A stretch of 64,000 bases of DNA from Argyresthia goedartella (taxonomy: Eukaryota > Arthropoda > Insecta > Lepidoptera > Argyresthiidae): contig OX463809.1 of the NCBI GenBank assembly GCA_949825045.1, positions 6,413,501-6,477,500 of the forward strand. The letters are read 5' to 3'. The notes beneath the pieces were generated by a model that saw only the letters and a list, made by a program, of their open reading frames with translations, did not search any database and was not told the origin of the DNA. Made by a program: the position numbers and the translations under genes. Positions 20,788 to 32,229 of the stretch are shown one piece after another (positions within the stretch are counted from its first letter, which is position 1; the number at the start of each line of letters is the position of its first letter).

Positions 20788-22063
20788 TCCGGGCCACCTC
20801 TTCTGAAAAGCCCGTGGGTTACAACGCTGGGCCGCGATGTGCCCCACGGGTGTTTGAGAATTTCGAACCGCTCGAAAAGCCAGAGCGCTACTGCGCGACG
20901 CTGCGTTGTACCACACGGGGGTTTTCAGCGCTCACATTGAAAATTCATCGTCTAAATCCTTGCGGCGTTGTGTCCCTCTGGCTGTTCATGAATTAGCTTC
21001 TAGTTAAAAAAAACCTGAGCGCTACAACGCTACAACTAAAGTCAAGTTATGTTAGGTCACAACTTTATGTACAATCGAACCATCTGAATCATGACCCACC
21101 ATAAGCTTATTTTGCTAAACCCCTTAAATGCAAGTAGGTCTAAATTCGCTTGAAGGTTTATTTCCTTGGTTACGTACTTGTTATCATTTGATTAGACACT
21201 GACATTAGTACCGACGTTTTAGTACCTAAAACGTCGTAAGTGCATTATACGCGATAGATCTTACAAGTTTGAAAGTTTCAAACGAATTATCAGGCAAGTG
21301 GGTCATGATTCAGTTGGTTCGATTGTACTACCTGGAGCCGGGCGAACCGGACGGAGCGTGGCGACCCCATGTAGTTCCGCAGAGCCATATTGGTTGCTTA
21401 TTTGGCATTTATTTTCGACCAGCAATATCATCTGATTGTTTAATTTCTTCGCGTCGCGATAAAAAAATATTTTTTGGTGGAGCTTTGTACCTATAAAAAA
21501 GTTGTGACGTCGTCGTTTCTAATATCCCATGGAACATAAGTCAGTTTATAGGAATTTATTAGAATATCATTGAGTCAATGCACGGCTCTAATAAAAGTCC
21601 CATATCTTATGAGCCCGCTTTCAGAATTGACTTATTTCTCCCAAACGTATAAAATCGTCTAAGTATTATTTCATTTTGCTGAATGTAATAAGATTTGCGA
21701 TATCTGTTTACTAGCTCCACATTGCTGTTTCTTGTAATATTGATATGATTTCTTATTGATATGACATACAAACCTTATTCTGTCATTTCACTAAACTAGT
21801 TTCTCCTAAGCTTCACACCGTACGCGCTTGATGCGCTAATCCGCATTCTCTTTCACGCCTAGTGCATAGGTCGCACGTTACATTGTACCCCACAGGCTAT
21901 ACAGATGATGAATTGTCAATGTGAGCGCTGAAAAATCCCGTGTGTGTGGTACAACGCAGCGTCGCTCTGTTAATTTTCGAGCGGTTCAAAATTCTGAAAA
22001 GCCCGTGTGGCACAACGCGGCCCAACGTTGCACCCTACGGGCTTTTCAAAAGATGCCTCCGGG
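20788..22063. mobile_element. fold-back/long-TIR element with about 160-bp arms
   Basis: Bases 20788-20949 and 21907-22063 are imperfect reverse complements over about 160 bp (for example GACGCTGCGTTGTACCACAC at 20898-20917 against its complement at 21945-21964). The arms contain several degenerate copies of a GAAAAGCCCGTG.GG.ACAACGC motif in both orientations. The interior (about 960 bp) has no transposase. ORFs over the arms (20763-20996, 21921-22190) are products of the repeats. Confidence 0.75.
21069..21328. mobile_element. MITE with 30-bp TIRs nested in the fold-back element
   Basis: GTACAATCGAACCATCTGAA... (21069-21098) is the reverse complement of 21299-21328 at 29 of 30 positions. 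A second short palindrome (CGACGTTTTAG-TAC-CTAAAACGTCG) lies at about 21213-21237. No coding capacity. Confidence 0.75.
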
Positions 22064-22084
22064 CTATTTGATTGTGGAATGCAC

Positions 22085-22180
22085 TTCCCTGCACCAGGAT
22101 GGACAGATAAAGCTTCAGATAGAGATGTGTGGGCTAGAACCGGTGAGGTCTTTGGCCAGCAGTGGGACACCATTTAGGCT
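22085..22180 (+). pseudogene. RTE-like LINE extreme C-terminus
   Basis: One plus frame reads WTDKASDRDVWARTGEVFGQ then QWDTI and a stop, which fits the ending A.DR..W...GE.F.QQWD of RTE-type ORF2 proteins. The downstream sequence to about 22440 is AT-rich and ends with AATAAAG, as a LINE 3' UTR would. Confidence 0.5.
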
Positions 22181-23039
22181 TAAAAAATAAAATATTTAGG
22201 ATGTTTAATCTATGTATGTAGTGTAGGCACTCGTATAGTTAGTTTATTCAGTTGTAATATTTTGTATATACATACATACCAGGAAAATTATAATAGGTAT
22301 TGTTGTATACATAGGTCTACCCGTGCCCAGCGATCAACCTTTCTCATCCCAACTTGGAAGAGATCTCGTATTTGTTTATTATTATTTTAATGTATTTCTT
22401 GATACTTTAATTATTTGTGTGTAATAAAGAAAATATGAATTATTAAGAGACCGGCGCGTGTTTTTCTTGGACTTTGATCAGGAACCCCTCGTTTGTAAAT
22501 CCGAATCGCACTTGGCCGGTTTTTTGTCACCATAATACTATCTAAGAGAGTTATTTCATATTTCGAGTGAATGCACAGACTGTAGTTAAAAGTGTGCGTC
22601 AAAACTTGAGTTGACGGTTGTGAATCCGAAGAGTTACTTTATGACGAGTGCGGGGCACTCAGTTGCATGCAGCTGATATGAAAAGACCCGCTGGAGGCGT
22701 AATAACGGTACCTTCTTTCATTTACTATGTTGCTCTAAAAGCATGCGGGAATATGTTTGTTCAGAGCAGAAATATCATAAAGAAAATGTCATGATTTCAA
22801 AGAACTAACTAATGTACGTAGGTAATAAAACGTTTTACATGTTTCACAATACAACAACCATCCTCGCTACAGTTTCGGTTCGCACAATATGTTTCGTTCG
22901 TATTCGGTCAATACGCTATTTTTCGTTCATATATATTGTTATACGAACGACAAATAGCGTATATATCTCTCCTCTGTCTATCGATTAATGTAACCTTCAG
23001 TGCGCACCAACTTGAAGATAATCCAAGTCTTTCATAAAA
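22181..23039. other. gene-less stretch with a 22-bp hairpin
   Basis: The first part is probably LINE 3' UTR (to about 22440). A hairpin pairs 22911-22932 with 22941-22962 (20 of 22 positions). Nothing else recognised. Confidence 0.45.
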
Positions 23040-23290
23040 AATCTGCAGACGAAGAAGATGTTAATGGTGTATTTAACCTTGAATTGGTTCACAGTTATTA
23101 ATTTATTGATAAACGCTGGTAAAACCAAGTGTATCAAATTCTCACTTCCAAATATCAGGCAAGTTGAGACCAGTTTAGTTTTAGACAGCAACATGTTAGA
23201 AGTAGTAAATGATACGAAGTTTTTTGGAATAACTATTTATAGCAAATTTCAGTGGGGACCCCACATAGATAAATTAACCTCTCGTCAGTG
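23040..23290 (+). pseudogene. fragment of element-4-type LINE ORF2 (RT end)
   Basis: The plus strand reads LTLNWFTVINLLINAGKTKC, FSLPNIRQVETSLVLD and GITIYSKFQWGPHIDKL, closely matching element 4 and the copy at 47006. It lacks both ends: it begins after the FADD motif and stops at WGPHIDKL. Confidence 0.8.
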
Positions 23291-23924
23291 GAGCTGGCCT
23301 CTATGGGAAATGACAGTTCTTTCGCATCTGTGAGCCTGGTCGTTTTGGGTTTTTTTTTTTTGTAGGTTCGTATTTAGCGAAACTGTAACAGTCTTCGTTA
23401 ACAGATCTCTATGTTTCTTGAAACAAACCAATCAGGAAAGAGCAAGCTAGCTAATGAATGAAATGAAATTTGAACTAGTTGATAATTAAATTCATACTTT
23501 TTGATGGTTTACAGGAGGGGCTATATTTGTACCATTCTAAAAACAGGTGGTGTATAAAACAAATGTATGAAGGTCATCTATGTTTGAGTTTATTACTATT
23601 TTGGACACACTAACGTGTAATTATAATAAATCAACGAATCCAAATAATTTTTGAATCAGAAATAATACATAAAAATATACTAAACTTTAGGGTACTATAT
23701 ATTGAACATCACCATTTTGGTGCAATTCAATTGGAATAAAAGCGCAATTTGCAGAGAAAGGCAAAGGACTTAGTTAAGATCAAGTAAGAATCCAGTTATT
23801 TCCATAATTTTTATTAGATCTAGAGAAATTCCAATTCAAATTATAAAAGGGGGGCCCAAGGTCTCCGCCTGTGAGCCTGGTCATTTTGGGTTTCAAAGAC
23901 GCCATCTTTCTTTCAAAATTCACC
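23291..23924. other. gene-less stretch
   Basis: No gene recognised. GTGAGCCTGGTCRTTTTGGG occurs twice (about 23330 and 23871). Confidence 0.4.
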
Positions 23925-24530
23925 CCACTGACGAAAGGTTAACTAGTAAATTAAGTTCTGCGGCTTAAGCTGCTAGGAACATTAGACAAAACACGGATGT
24001 GGCTACATCTAGGCTAGTATATTTTAGTTACTTGGAATAACCATTGATAGCAAATTGCAGTGGGGACCCCACATAGATAAATTAAGTTCTGAGGCTTACG
24101 CTGTTAGGAACATTAGACAAAACACGGATGTGGCTACATCTAGCCTAGTATATTTTAGTTACTTTCACAGTGTCATGTCCTATGGTATCTTGTTGTGGGG
24201 GAAAGCAGCGGATATTAAAACTATATTTATTTTACAGAAAAGAGTTATTCAAGCAATTCATAATTTAAAATGAACAGACTCTTTGATAGAGCTTTTTAAA
24301 GAAAATAACATACTAACTGTAGCTGGCGATGTATTAATTAGATGCTAGAGAATAATTAATAGAAAAATTATGTACGAGTCAATATATGTACGATAATATC
24401 ATGCATGTAAGAAAAAACATAGCTTCATTTAAAACTGTAGGTGATAGCCATACAATTAACACTAGAAATAGAAATAGGTTAGCAGTACCATTATTTAGCC
24501 TAAGTAAAGTAGGCACGCTGTAATGGTACA
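23925..24530 (+). pseudogene. fragment of element-4-type LINE ORF2 with internal duplication
   Basis: The plus strand carries RT thumb/C-terminal sequence of the element-4 family (VYFSYFHSVMSYGILLWGKA, IFILQKRVIQAIHNLK). The part encoding AVRNIRQ.TDVATS.LVYFSY is present twice, at about 23955-24033 and 24088-24163, separated by the LGITIDSKLQWGPHIDKL part, so the order is scrambled. Stops at about 24272 and 24342 and an unrelated insertion end the frame. The last part (to 24530) resembles element 1 more than element 4. Confidence 0.75.
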
Positions 24531-26699
24531 CGAGAGTCAATACATTTGATACTTCATTTTGCATGACAGAGGGCTAGCCCATCGCCGCGCTGTATTTGAA
24601 TACAAGAGTCGATTCATTTAACGTTTGGGTTTTTGAGTAGCTCAGGGTAAGGAGGCAAAAACAATGAGCCGAGCGCGTGGGATGGTTCGAGGAAGGTTAC
24701 AGGTCAGGTTTTTTTTGTCGCATTCCTGCGGAATGTGTAGGGATCAGAGCCGATTTGGCTGCGCGCTGAATAAATTATGAATAACTAAATAATAGAAGGT
24801 TATTATGGAACAATACGGAGAAAGCTATTATGTTGACTGCAAATATACAATTGCGTTTGTTTGGTATGATATGGCGAGTTTGACACCACGGGTTTGAATA
24901 TCATTCTAGTGGTCTTTGTCTAGCGCGCTAGCGGTCGGGAAGGCTTAATTATTCAAAACCGCTTTTATAGCCAGCGATCGACAAATTCTGTGTATCGGCG
25001 ATTACAAATGATTTGAGTGATAGCCAATGGTTGATTAGAAACTATGCGTACACACAATTTGTAGAACGGTGGATCTGCATGGCATGGTTGAAATTAGACC
25101 CTGTGTAGTTAGTGATAAGAAGCTTTCGCTTGGGCAGCGCGTGTTCGCAGAGGACGCCATTTTTTTTTCAGACATGTGGGGGACATGACGATTGTGCGGG
25201 GAGGGGAAGGATTCAGTCTCAGCGTCAAGCTACTGTGACAGTCGTCTTTCAGCAATTCTAAACAGTTTTGGTCTGCCGTTTTACGCGTCTGAACTGGAAG
25301 AATTGTGATTGCGGGTTTCAGTGGATTTTCGTGAGTGTCTGAAGCGCCGAGATATACCTCGGTTCCTATCTTTTAAATCAACCTACCCTTAATTCCAAAA
25401 CTATCCTTGGGTCGTTAGATAAGAACTTGTAGGTAATTGATCTGAGTCTGAGTCTGGGCTTGGAGCGACCCTAAATTCCTTTTTCCTTCACCATAGGGTT
25501 CCTGGATTGGCTCTTAGGATATTCGCGGGCTAATCCTCTCCTCATTCCTTTCGAGTAGCGAGTTTTGAAATTCCCACACACACAGTCATTAAACATACAA
25601 GCACATTCAAATCAAACTCAACCATTTTCGAGTGGTGTCGATAATGGACGTGGTATAATACTAGGATTTCAGACTAGGCTAGACAGGAGTTTAGTTGCGG
25701 CTAAACCTAGGTTGGCAGGGCATAGGGAGACTGTTTGATCGATGAGGTTCCGCGGATGGAAATAACAAATTCAGAACTAAGTTAAACCGGTGTCAACACA
25801 GATAACCTATCCTGTTGATATTTTGACATTTGAGTGTTGTCGGGGACGCGCGAAGAGATCAAATTACAGTCTAAAGTTCATTGTTTAGGACCGGGTAGAT
25901 TGTTTTGCTTTGCCTTGGATCAGTTTGGATTCAAGTTGCATCTTTAAATTAAATGTAAATTTCGCTGGAGGTCTTATGTGTAGGCTGAGTCAAATATATA
26001 TGATTGGGCTCGGTCGAGGACGTGCTGAGGTCAGTGGAATTCATAGTTCGGTATTTACCGAACTATGCACTTCGCTATGGTGAGGGTTAGATCTCCTACA
26101 GCGCTAATGACAACGTTTCGATAACATCCAGCTCAAATTGCGCAGAGTTGAAGGTTTCAAAACGTTACGGACCTTTTGAGGTAACCGCTAGTTCAAACCC
26201 ATTTCGGAAATCAAATCGGATCGTTATTGCCGTGAACTAATTATATAATTGGAACCACCACAAGCCGCTACTAGCGAGCACATGAAATATCATTGAGTAC
26301 TCACGTCGTAAAACTACGACGGATATCTATACGATATCCCAAACAAATATTATAAATTGTGGTCGACCACTAAAAGAAGTTCCAAGCGCCCATATATACA
26401 AAAAAAACAAATGGTACCATCACACAAAATACAACAACGATCGATCTGGCGCAATACACCGCTAACTAATGCGAAATACCGGCTTGCGGGCATATATGCT
26501 TTCTCTGTCTAACTTGAAACTGTAACATCCTGAATCAATCTTCCGTTCGACTATTGTACGCCTAACGAACTTCTCAACGAACGAGAAATTCAGACTTATC
26601 ATTCTTAACTTACAAATTTTACAGCTGAATCGGGACATCTCTTTTTGGGGTAGATAGAATAGACGATCATAGCTACTGATAGCGGTGGCTCGACCTTAG
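24531..26699. other. gene-less stretch, 2.2 kb
   Basis: A short SINE-B-like scrap lies at about 24560-24600. A perfect hairpin (12-bp arms, 2-base loop) is at 26041-26066. The GC-richer part around 25100-25560 has the look of LTR or UTR sequence, but I find no second copy, primer-binding site or polypurine tract, so I leave it unassigned. Confidence 0.4.
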
Positions 26700-27140
26700 C
26701 CTTTAATGCCGTTACAACATCATTCAGAGGTCACTGTATTCGCTTCTACAATAAAATACCACAAGAATCATTGATCCTTCCTGAAAAGAGTTTCAAAAAC
26801 TATGTTAAAAATTAGCTGATAAAAAAGTCCTATTTTAGTATTAAGGAATACGTAGATGACAAAACTGCATGGTCCATACCATCTCAGCGCACAGAAATTC
26901 GACGAGGGGCTATGGATCAAGTCTATCACTCGCCGGCGAATTCCCTTAGACCGAAACCAGTAGTAACAGTTGTGAAGTAACTTTTTTAAAAAGAGGGTAT
27001 GGGGGAGTTTTTTGCCGTTTCTTCTTAACCCCTTCCGAAACGGTGTAGTCTCTTTTTTTATACAAAAAAAATGACTGGTAGTTATAAGTAAGTATAATTT
27101 TGACGTTGAATAAGATAATTCAGTTCAATAAAAAAAAATC
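26700..27140 (+). pseudogene. element-1-type LINE 3' end
   Basis: The plus strand reads FRGHCIRFYNKIPQESLILP then KSYFSIKEYVDDKTAW, the last about 50 codons of the element-1 family. A TAG interrupts it after the YVKN segment (about 26812), and a 3' UTR ends in an AATCTGAATCTGAAATCTG-type tail. Strongly 5'-truncated. Confidence 0.75.
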
Positions 27141-27152
27141 TGAATCTGAAAT

Positions 27153-27708
27153 CTGCCAGTCAAATTATTTTTGAAAATATAATATATGCACGCAAGAACC
27201 TTACAACAGTTTCCAAATATAGCGATAGCTGTAATGTTTACCTAAGAAATAATCACAGACTAGTTGCGGCCTGGTTAAGACTCGCGAAGGTTAGCAGTTC
27301 TTTCAAGGGTCAGTGCATTCTCTAATACAATAAGATACCCCTTGGAGATTTAGAAAATTGCCATTTGAGCAATTTAAAAAGCATGTTAAAGCGACTTTGT
27401 CGAAAAAGGGATATTACAATGTTCAAGATTACTCAAATGACGGGACTGTATGGGATTAATCTAGCCTTGCTGTTATTAATTTTGTAACTATTTATTCCTG
27501 CTTATTAATCATAATAATTAATATTGTCATATATGTATTAGTTTAGCACAACCAATTTTTTAAAAAGATCTAAAAATCAATATGTGGGAGTTTCTACGCC
27601 CTTTTCTCCCGCAGTGGTCCCAATATAGAGAAGAGGCAAAAAGTTACGTTTGCAAAGTCTATATTAATCTACATTAATAAAGAACTTTGACCTGACTTGA
27701 CTTGACAA
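27153..27708 (+). pseudogene. element-4-type LINE 3' end
   Basis: The plus strand starts inside the ORF2 C-terminus (FENIIYARKNLTTVSKYSDS, later KHVKATLSKKGYYNVQDY) with small frameshifts, and continues through the 3' UTR (TCCCGCAGTGGTCC region) to a tail of TTGACCTGACTTGACTTGAC. It directly follows the tail of the element-1-type fragment. Confidence 0.8.
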
Positions 27709-27709
27709 C

Positions 27710-27871
27710 CACGTAGCTATAGTAGCCGGGACCTACAGCTTGTCATCCGAAACACTGAACGTCCGATACTGCACTTAAGATAAATTAATTATCTCATTGG
27801 TAGATGGTCAGGATTCTCCTTTCATCTCCTTTGTGAGATGCAAGCCTGAAACCCATCATACCACGGAGCTC
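27710..27871 (-). mobile_element. SINE family B, copy 3 (partial)
   Basis: The minus-strand head ends AGCTCCGTGG (27870-27861) and the body carries CTCATTGGTAGATGGTCAGG (rc on the SINE strand). The B-box region is damaged (GGAGAATCC). Only about 160 bp remain, starting immediately after a LINE tail. Confidence 0.65.
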
Positions 27872-28091
27872 TTCATTGAATTGAGTGCATTGAGCAATAT
27901 GACATTACTTCCCAGAATTCCATCCTTATAAACAATGCTTATAAGCAATGCAATAAAACAGAAAGGTTTTATTGCATCCCACAATAATACAGGAGGACCT
28001 TATTTTTGAAATTCTGCGGGATTGATTCCCAACTAATTAAATAGTTTTTTTAAATCGAATCACACAGTTTTATATTTTATCAAACATATAT

Positions 28092-28270
28092 TTATATATG
28101 GGCACATACAGTTCTCTTAGCCCCACACTAGACACCCTGTGTCTTTGGAACCAAAAACAGCGATGTCACAAACATATAAACATCCAAGACCTGTTTTTTT
28201 TTCTGTTTCCTTAGCCGGGGTTCGAAGCCGGGACCCCTCGCACGGTAGGCAGAGCCACAACCGCAGTTCC
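28092..28270 (-). mobile_element. SINE family A, copy 2
   Basis: Minus-strand copy with B-box-like GGCTTCGAACCCC (rc at about 28217-28229) and the family body (CCAAGACCTG and CCACACTAGACACCCTGTG on the plus strand). The A-box end of the head is diverged or truncated. Confidence 0.75.
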
Positions 28271-28534
28271 TTACAGCAAAAACCTATATCTCTTATTAAT
28301 TGTTTCGGATTGCCATACTGACCCTTTCAAATGACCTTCTGAATTCTTTTCTAGAATAAAGTTCTATGTACGCCACTAGCAGTCTAGCCTAGCACATTGC
28401 CACAACTATGGAGACTGAACTTTGAACCTCATGATATTTTTGTCAGTTAGATTGGACGTCACAAACATACTCACACTCCCATGCAGGTCACACAAGGAGT
28501 CTTAATAACTTTCTTTTTACCTACCATATTTTTG
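28271..28534. other. gene-less stretch
   Basis: Nothing recognised. Confidence 0.35.
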
Positions 28535-28776
28535 TAAGTAAACTGACGAGTAATGAAAAAGTTCCAGTAACATAGCACTAAATTACTCCTAAACGGGAAA
28601 GGCTAGCTTAATAACGCCGTCTGCAATATTAAAGTACATTTAACAGCGCAACAGAATATTACCAATTAAAAACGTAAATATTGTAAACGTAATTTTGGTT
28701 CTATGTCTTAGGAGATATGAAGGTGTTTGTCGGCATTTTGTGGGTGGAACTTTTTCATTGCTCGTCAGTGTACTTA
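28535..28776. mobile_element. MITE with 32-bp TIRs
   Basis: 28535-28566 and 28745-28776 are reverse complements at 30 of 32 positions (core ACTGACGAGTAATGAAAAAG). The 178-bp interior has no coding potential. Size and TIRs fit a non-autonomous DNA transposon; the superfamily is not determined. Confidence 0.75.
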
Positions 28777-29298
28777 CCTTATTTTCGTGTTCTCTTTACG
28801 CTAACATGTTTACAAATGACCTATGTAACTGAATTGTGTAAATACTGAAGCCTGTAACACTGCATACTACCACAGGCTTCAGGAGTTTTGTAGATTTAAG
28901 ACATTGTATCATGTTAAAAAATAAAGAAATTATTATTATTATCATTATACGTCCGTCTAATGTACAGATACATTACTCAGGATTAGGCTGCAGAAGAGCT
29001 CAGACGCAGCTGCGCAATGATTTAAAGTATAATTTATAAACTCAAACTCAAACTCAAAAGTACTTTATTACTGTAGATATTTACATATTCTTAGCAAACG
29101 TCATTTTTTTCCTCTTCTCTACATTGGACCACTGTGGGAGAAGAAGGGCGTAGAAACTCCCACAGATTTATTTTTAGATCTCTTTTAAAAATAGGTTGTG
29201 CTTAACTAATACAAATATGAAAAATTTAATTGTTATGATTAATAAGCAGGAATAAATAATTACAAAATTATTAACAGCAAGGTCTGTGTTGAGCCAGA

Positions 29299-32159
29299 TT
29301 AACCCCATACAGTCCTGTCATTTAAGTAATCTTGAACATTGTAATATCCCTTTTTCGACAAAGTCGCTTTAACATGCTTTTTAAATTGCTCAAATGGCAA
29401 TTTCAAAATCTCCAGAGGTATCTTATTGTAGTAGAGAATGCACTGACCCTTGAAAGAATTGCTAACCTTCGCGAGTCTAAAACGGGGCGCACATAGTCTG
29501 TGATTATTTCTTAGGTAAACATTACAGCTATCGCTAAGTTTGGAAAATGTTGTAAGGTTCTTGCGTACATACATTATATTTTCGAAAATAAATTGACTAG
29601 CTACTGTTAGTATGTCAATTTCTTTAAAAAGCTCTCTTAAGGAGTCTGTTCGTTTTAAATTATAAATTGCTCGAATAGCTCTTTTCTGTAAAATATAAAT
29701 TGTTTGAATATCCGCTGCTTTCCCCCACAACAAGATACCATAGGACATCACACTATGAAAGTAACTAAAATATACTAGCCTAGATGTAGCCACATCCGTG
29801 CTTTGTCTGATGTTCCTAACAGCGTAAGCCGCAGAACTTAATTTACCAGCCAATTTATCTATGTGGGGTCCCCACTGCAATTTGATATCAATGGTTATTC
29901 CAAGAAACTTCGTATCATTTACTAATTCTAAACTAAACTGGTCACAACTTGCCTGACATTTGGAAGTGAGAATTTGATACACTTGGTTTTACCAGCGTTT
30001 AACAATAAATTATTAACTGTGAACCAATTCAAGGTTAAAGACAATACACCATTAACATCATGAAATTCTCCTTTTTGTCTTTCAATTTTGAAGACCAGTG
30101 AAGTATCATCAGCAAACAACACTATGTCAGTTAATTTCTCCACCATGAAAGGCAGATCATTAATATATACCAGGAATAAGAAAGGGCCTAATATGGAACC
30201 TTGTGGAACGCCCATTTTAACACCCGATCCATCAGATTTTTCGCCGTTAACTTCTGCCTTTTGAATTCTATTGCTTAGGTATGATCTTAGTAGATCCAAC
30301 GCTTTATTTCTAACTCCGTAATGATTTAATTTAATTAATAGCGTATTATGATTAACACAATCAAACGCCTTCGACAGGTCGCAAAAAACTCCGATAGCAT
30401 CCTGTGCGGCCTCCCATGCAGAATAAATATGAGATACAAGGGTAATACCTGCATCCGTAGTCGATTTACCCCTAGTGAAACCGTATTGTTTGGCATGGAG
30501 TTGTTTTGTACGGTTGAAGTGTGAGAGCATTTGTTTGAGTATAATCTTTTCAAATATTTTACTTAGTGTTGGAAGAACAGATATTGGTCTGAAATTTGAA
30601 GGATCACCCTTATCTCCCGACTTGAACAGAGGTATCAGTTTACTGTGTTTCATGAGGTCTGGGAAAGCCCCATCGTCAACACATTTATTGAATATATAAG
30701 CTAAGTGTGGGGCTATAACTAGAATTACTGAACCAATGACTTTGACTGATATACCCCACAGGTCTTCCGTATTTTTTAAGTTAAGTAATTTAAACGTTTT
30801 GACAATGTCCTGGGGATATACATGATGAAATTTTAAATATACATTACTGGCGCTAGTGTTATTTTTTAATAAAGTCTCTGCTTCATATGGAGATGAATTT
30901 AGACGGTCTGTTGTGAGTAAGGGTACATTGGTGAAGAATGTTTCAAAAGCTCGAGCAACATCAGCGCTGGATTTAACAACATCATCACCTATCTTTAGGC
31001 AGAAATAATTGTCCCTTGGTATAACTTTGCCAGTTTCGCGGTTTATTATTTGCCAAACTGTTTTCATTCTATTATTTGAATTTTGAATTTTTCTATTAAT
31101 GTGTAAAGTTTTTGCAGTTCTACAAACCAACTTGAAAGTTTTGGAATATTTTTTAACGTAGTCATGAAATTTTCGATCAAAGTTATAGGTTTTTTGTTCA
31201 TAAAGGTCATATAAGATAACTCTACTTTTACGAATTCCAAACGTTGCCCAGTCATTAAATTTAGATTTACCGTTGTAGTCACTGACTTTTTTTAATTTGA
31301 AAACTTTATTGAATTCTGTCTGAATAATGCTGAAGAAGTCTGAGTAGATTTTGTTTGGGTTCTGTTCATCAAAATCCAGTACTGGCAAATTTATATCTAA
31401 CTTTTTCATATACGTCTCTAGTCTATGGGATGTAATAGGCCTATAAAATGATGGATCAGTCCTATTTTTACTGGCAATTGGGAATGAAACTGTTTGACCA
31501 CTGTGATCGGAGGGTAAGCAGTTAATTACATTTTTACTTGTGAATGCACAGTCACAAAATACGTTATCTAAGCAAGTTTGGCTGGTAAGTGTAATTCTAG
31601 TCGGCTCTAGAAATATATGACATAAATTAAATGATTTGAACAGAGTTATTAATCGTTGTTTCAATGTTGTATCTACAAGCAAATCTACATTAAAATCGCC
31701 ACAAATAATTAACTTTTTTCTACTATTACAAAGTATAATGAGGGCATCCTCCATAATTTTCTCGAACATTTCAAAATTGCCATGGCCGTTTTCATCTCTC
31801 GGAGGTCTGTAGACACAAACAATAATATGGCTATCCAACTCAACACAGGATACCTCTATTTGTCTTTCTACAGTAAGTGCAAGAATATCTTTCCGTTGTT
31901 TCACCTTAATATTATTTTTTACTAAGATTAAAGAACCACCTCTATCGGCAGTCTTACTATTGTAACGACTGACAATTTTGTAATTATTTATGTTAAAAGA
32001 CATCATATTTTCCTTTAACCAGTGTTCTGTAATACAAATAACATCGGTGTCTGAATGATTAAGAAATAATTCTAATACAAGTTCTTTGCCAGGTAGCCCC
32101 TGCATGTTTTGATGGGAAATATTTAAGTGGGGCTTACCCTTTGTCCTAGTATTTTTCAT
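29299..32159 (-). pseudogene. element 4 ORF2: endonuclease-reverse transcriptase, one frameshift
   Basis: The minus frame from ATG at 32159 runs 743 codons to 29928. Endonuclease: SHQNMQGLPGKE (about 15-26), CITEHWL, VYRPPRDENG, ICGDFNVDLL and SDHSGQ. RT: NFRPISVLPTLSKIFEKII, QYGFTRGKSTTDAG, motif A FCDLSKAFDCV, motif B GVPQGSILGPFLFL, catalytic VLFADDTSLVF and GKTKCIKFSLPN. It then meets a stop because 16 bp present in the copy at 47006 are missing near 29930-29945. The rest (thumb, FSYFHSVMSYGILLWGKA, to the YYNVQDYLNDRTVWG end) continues in another frame to 29299. All catalytic motifs are intact, so the damage looks recent. Confidence 0.9.
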
Positions 32160-32229
32160 TTGATTGCCAGAAAACCCCTGCTTATTTTGTAAAATTTTCT
32201 TATGTTTTGAGGGGTATTTTGTCGAACTA

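Noticed and set aside
25100..25560. Possible LTR
   Set aside because: No second copy, TSD, primer-binding site or polypurine tract found in the window.
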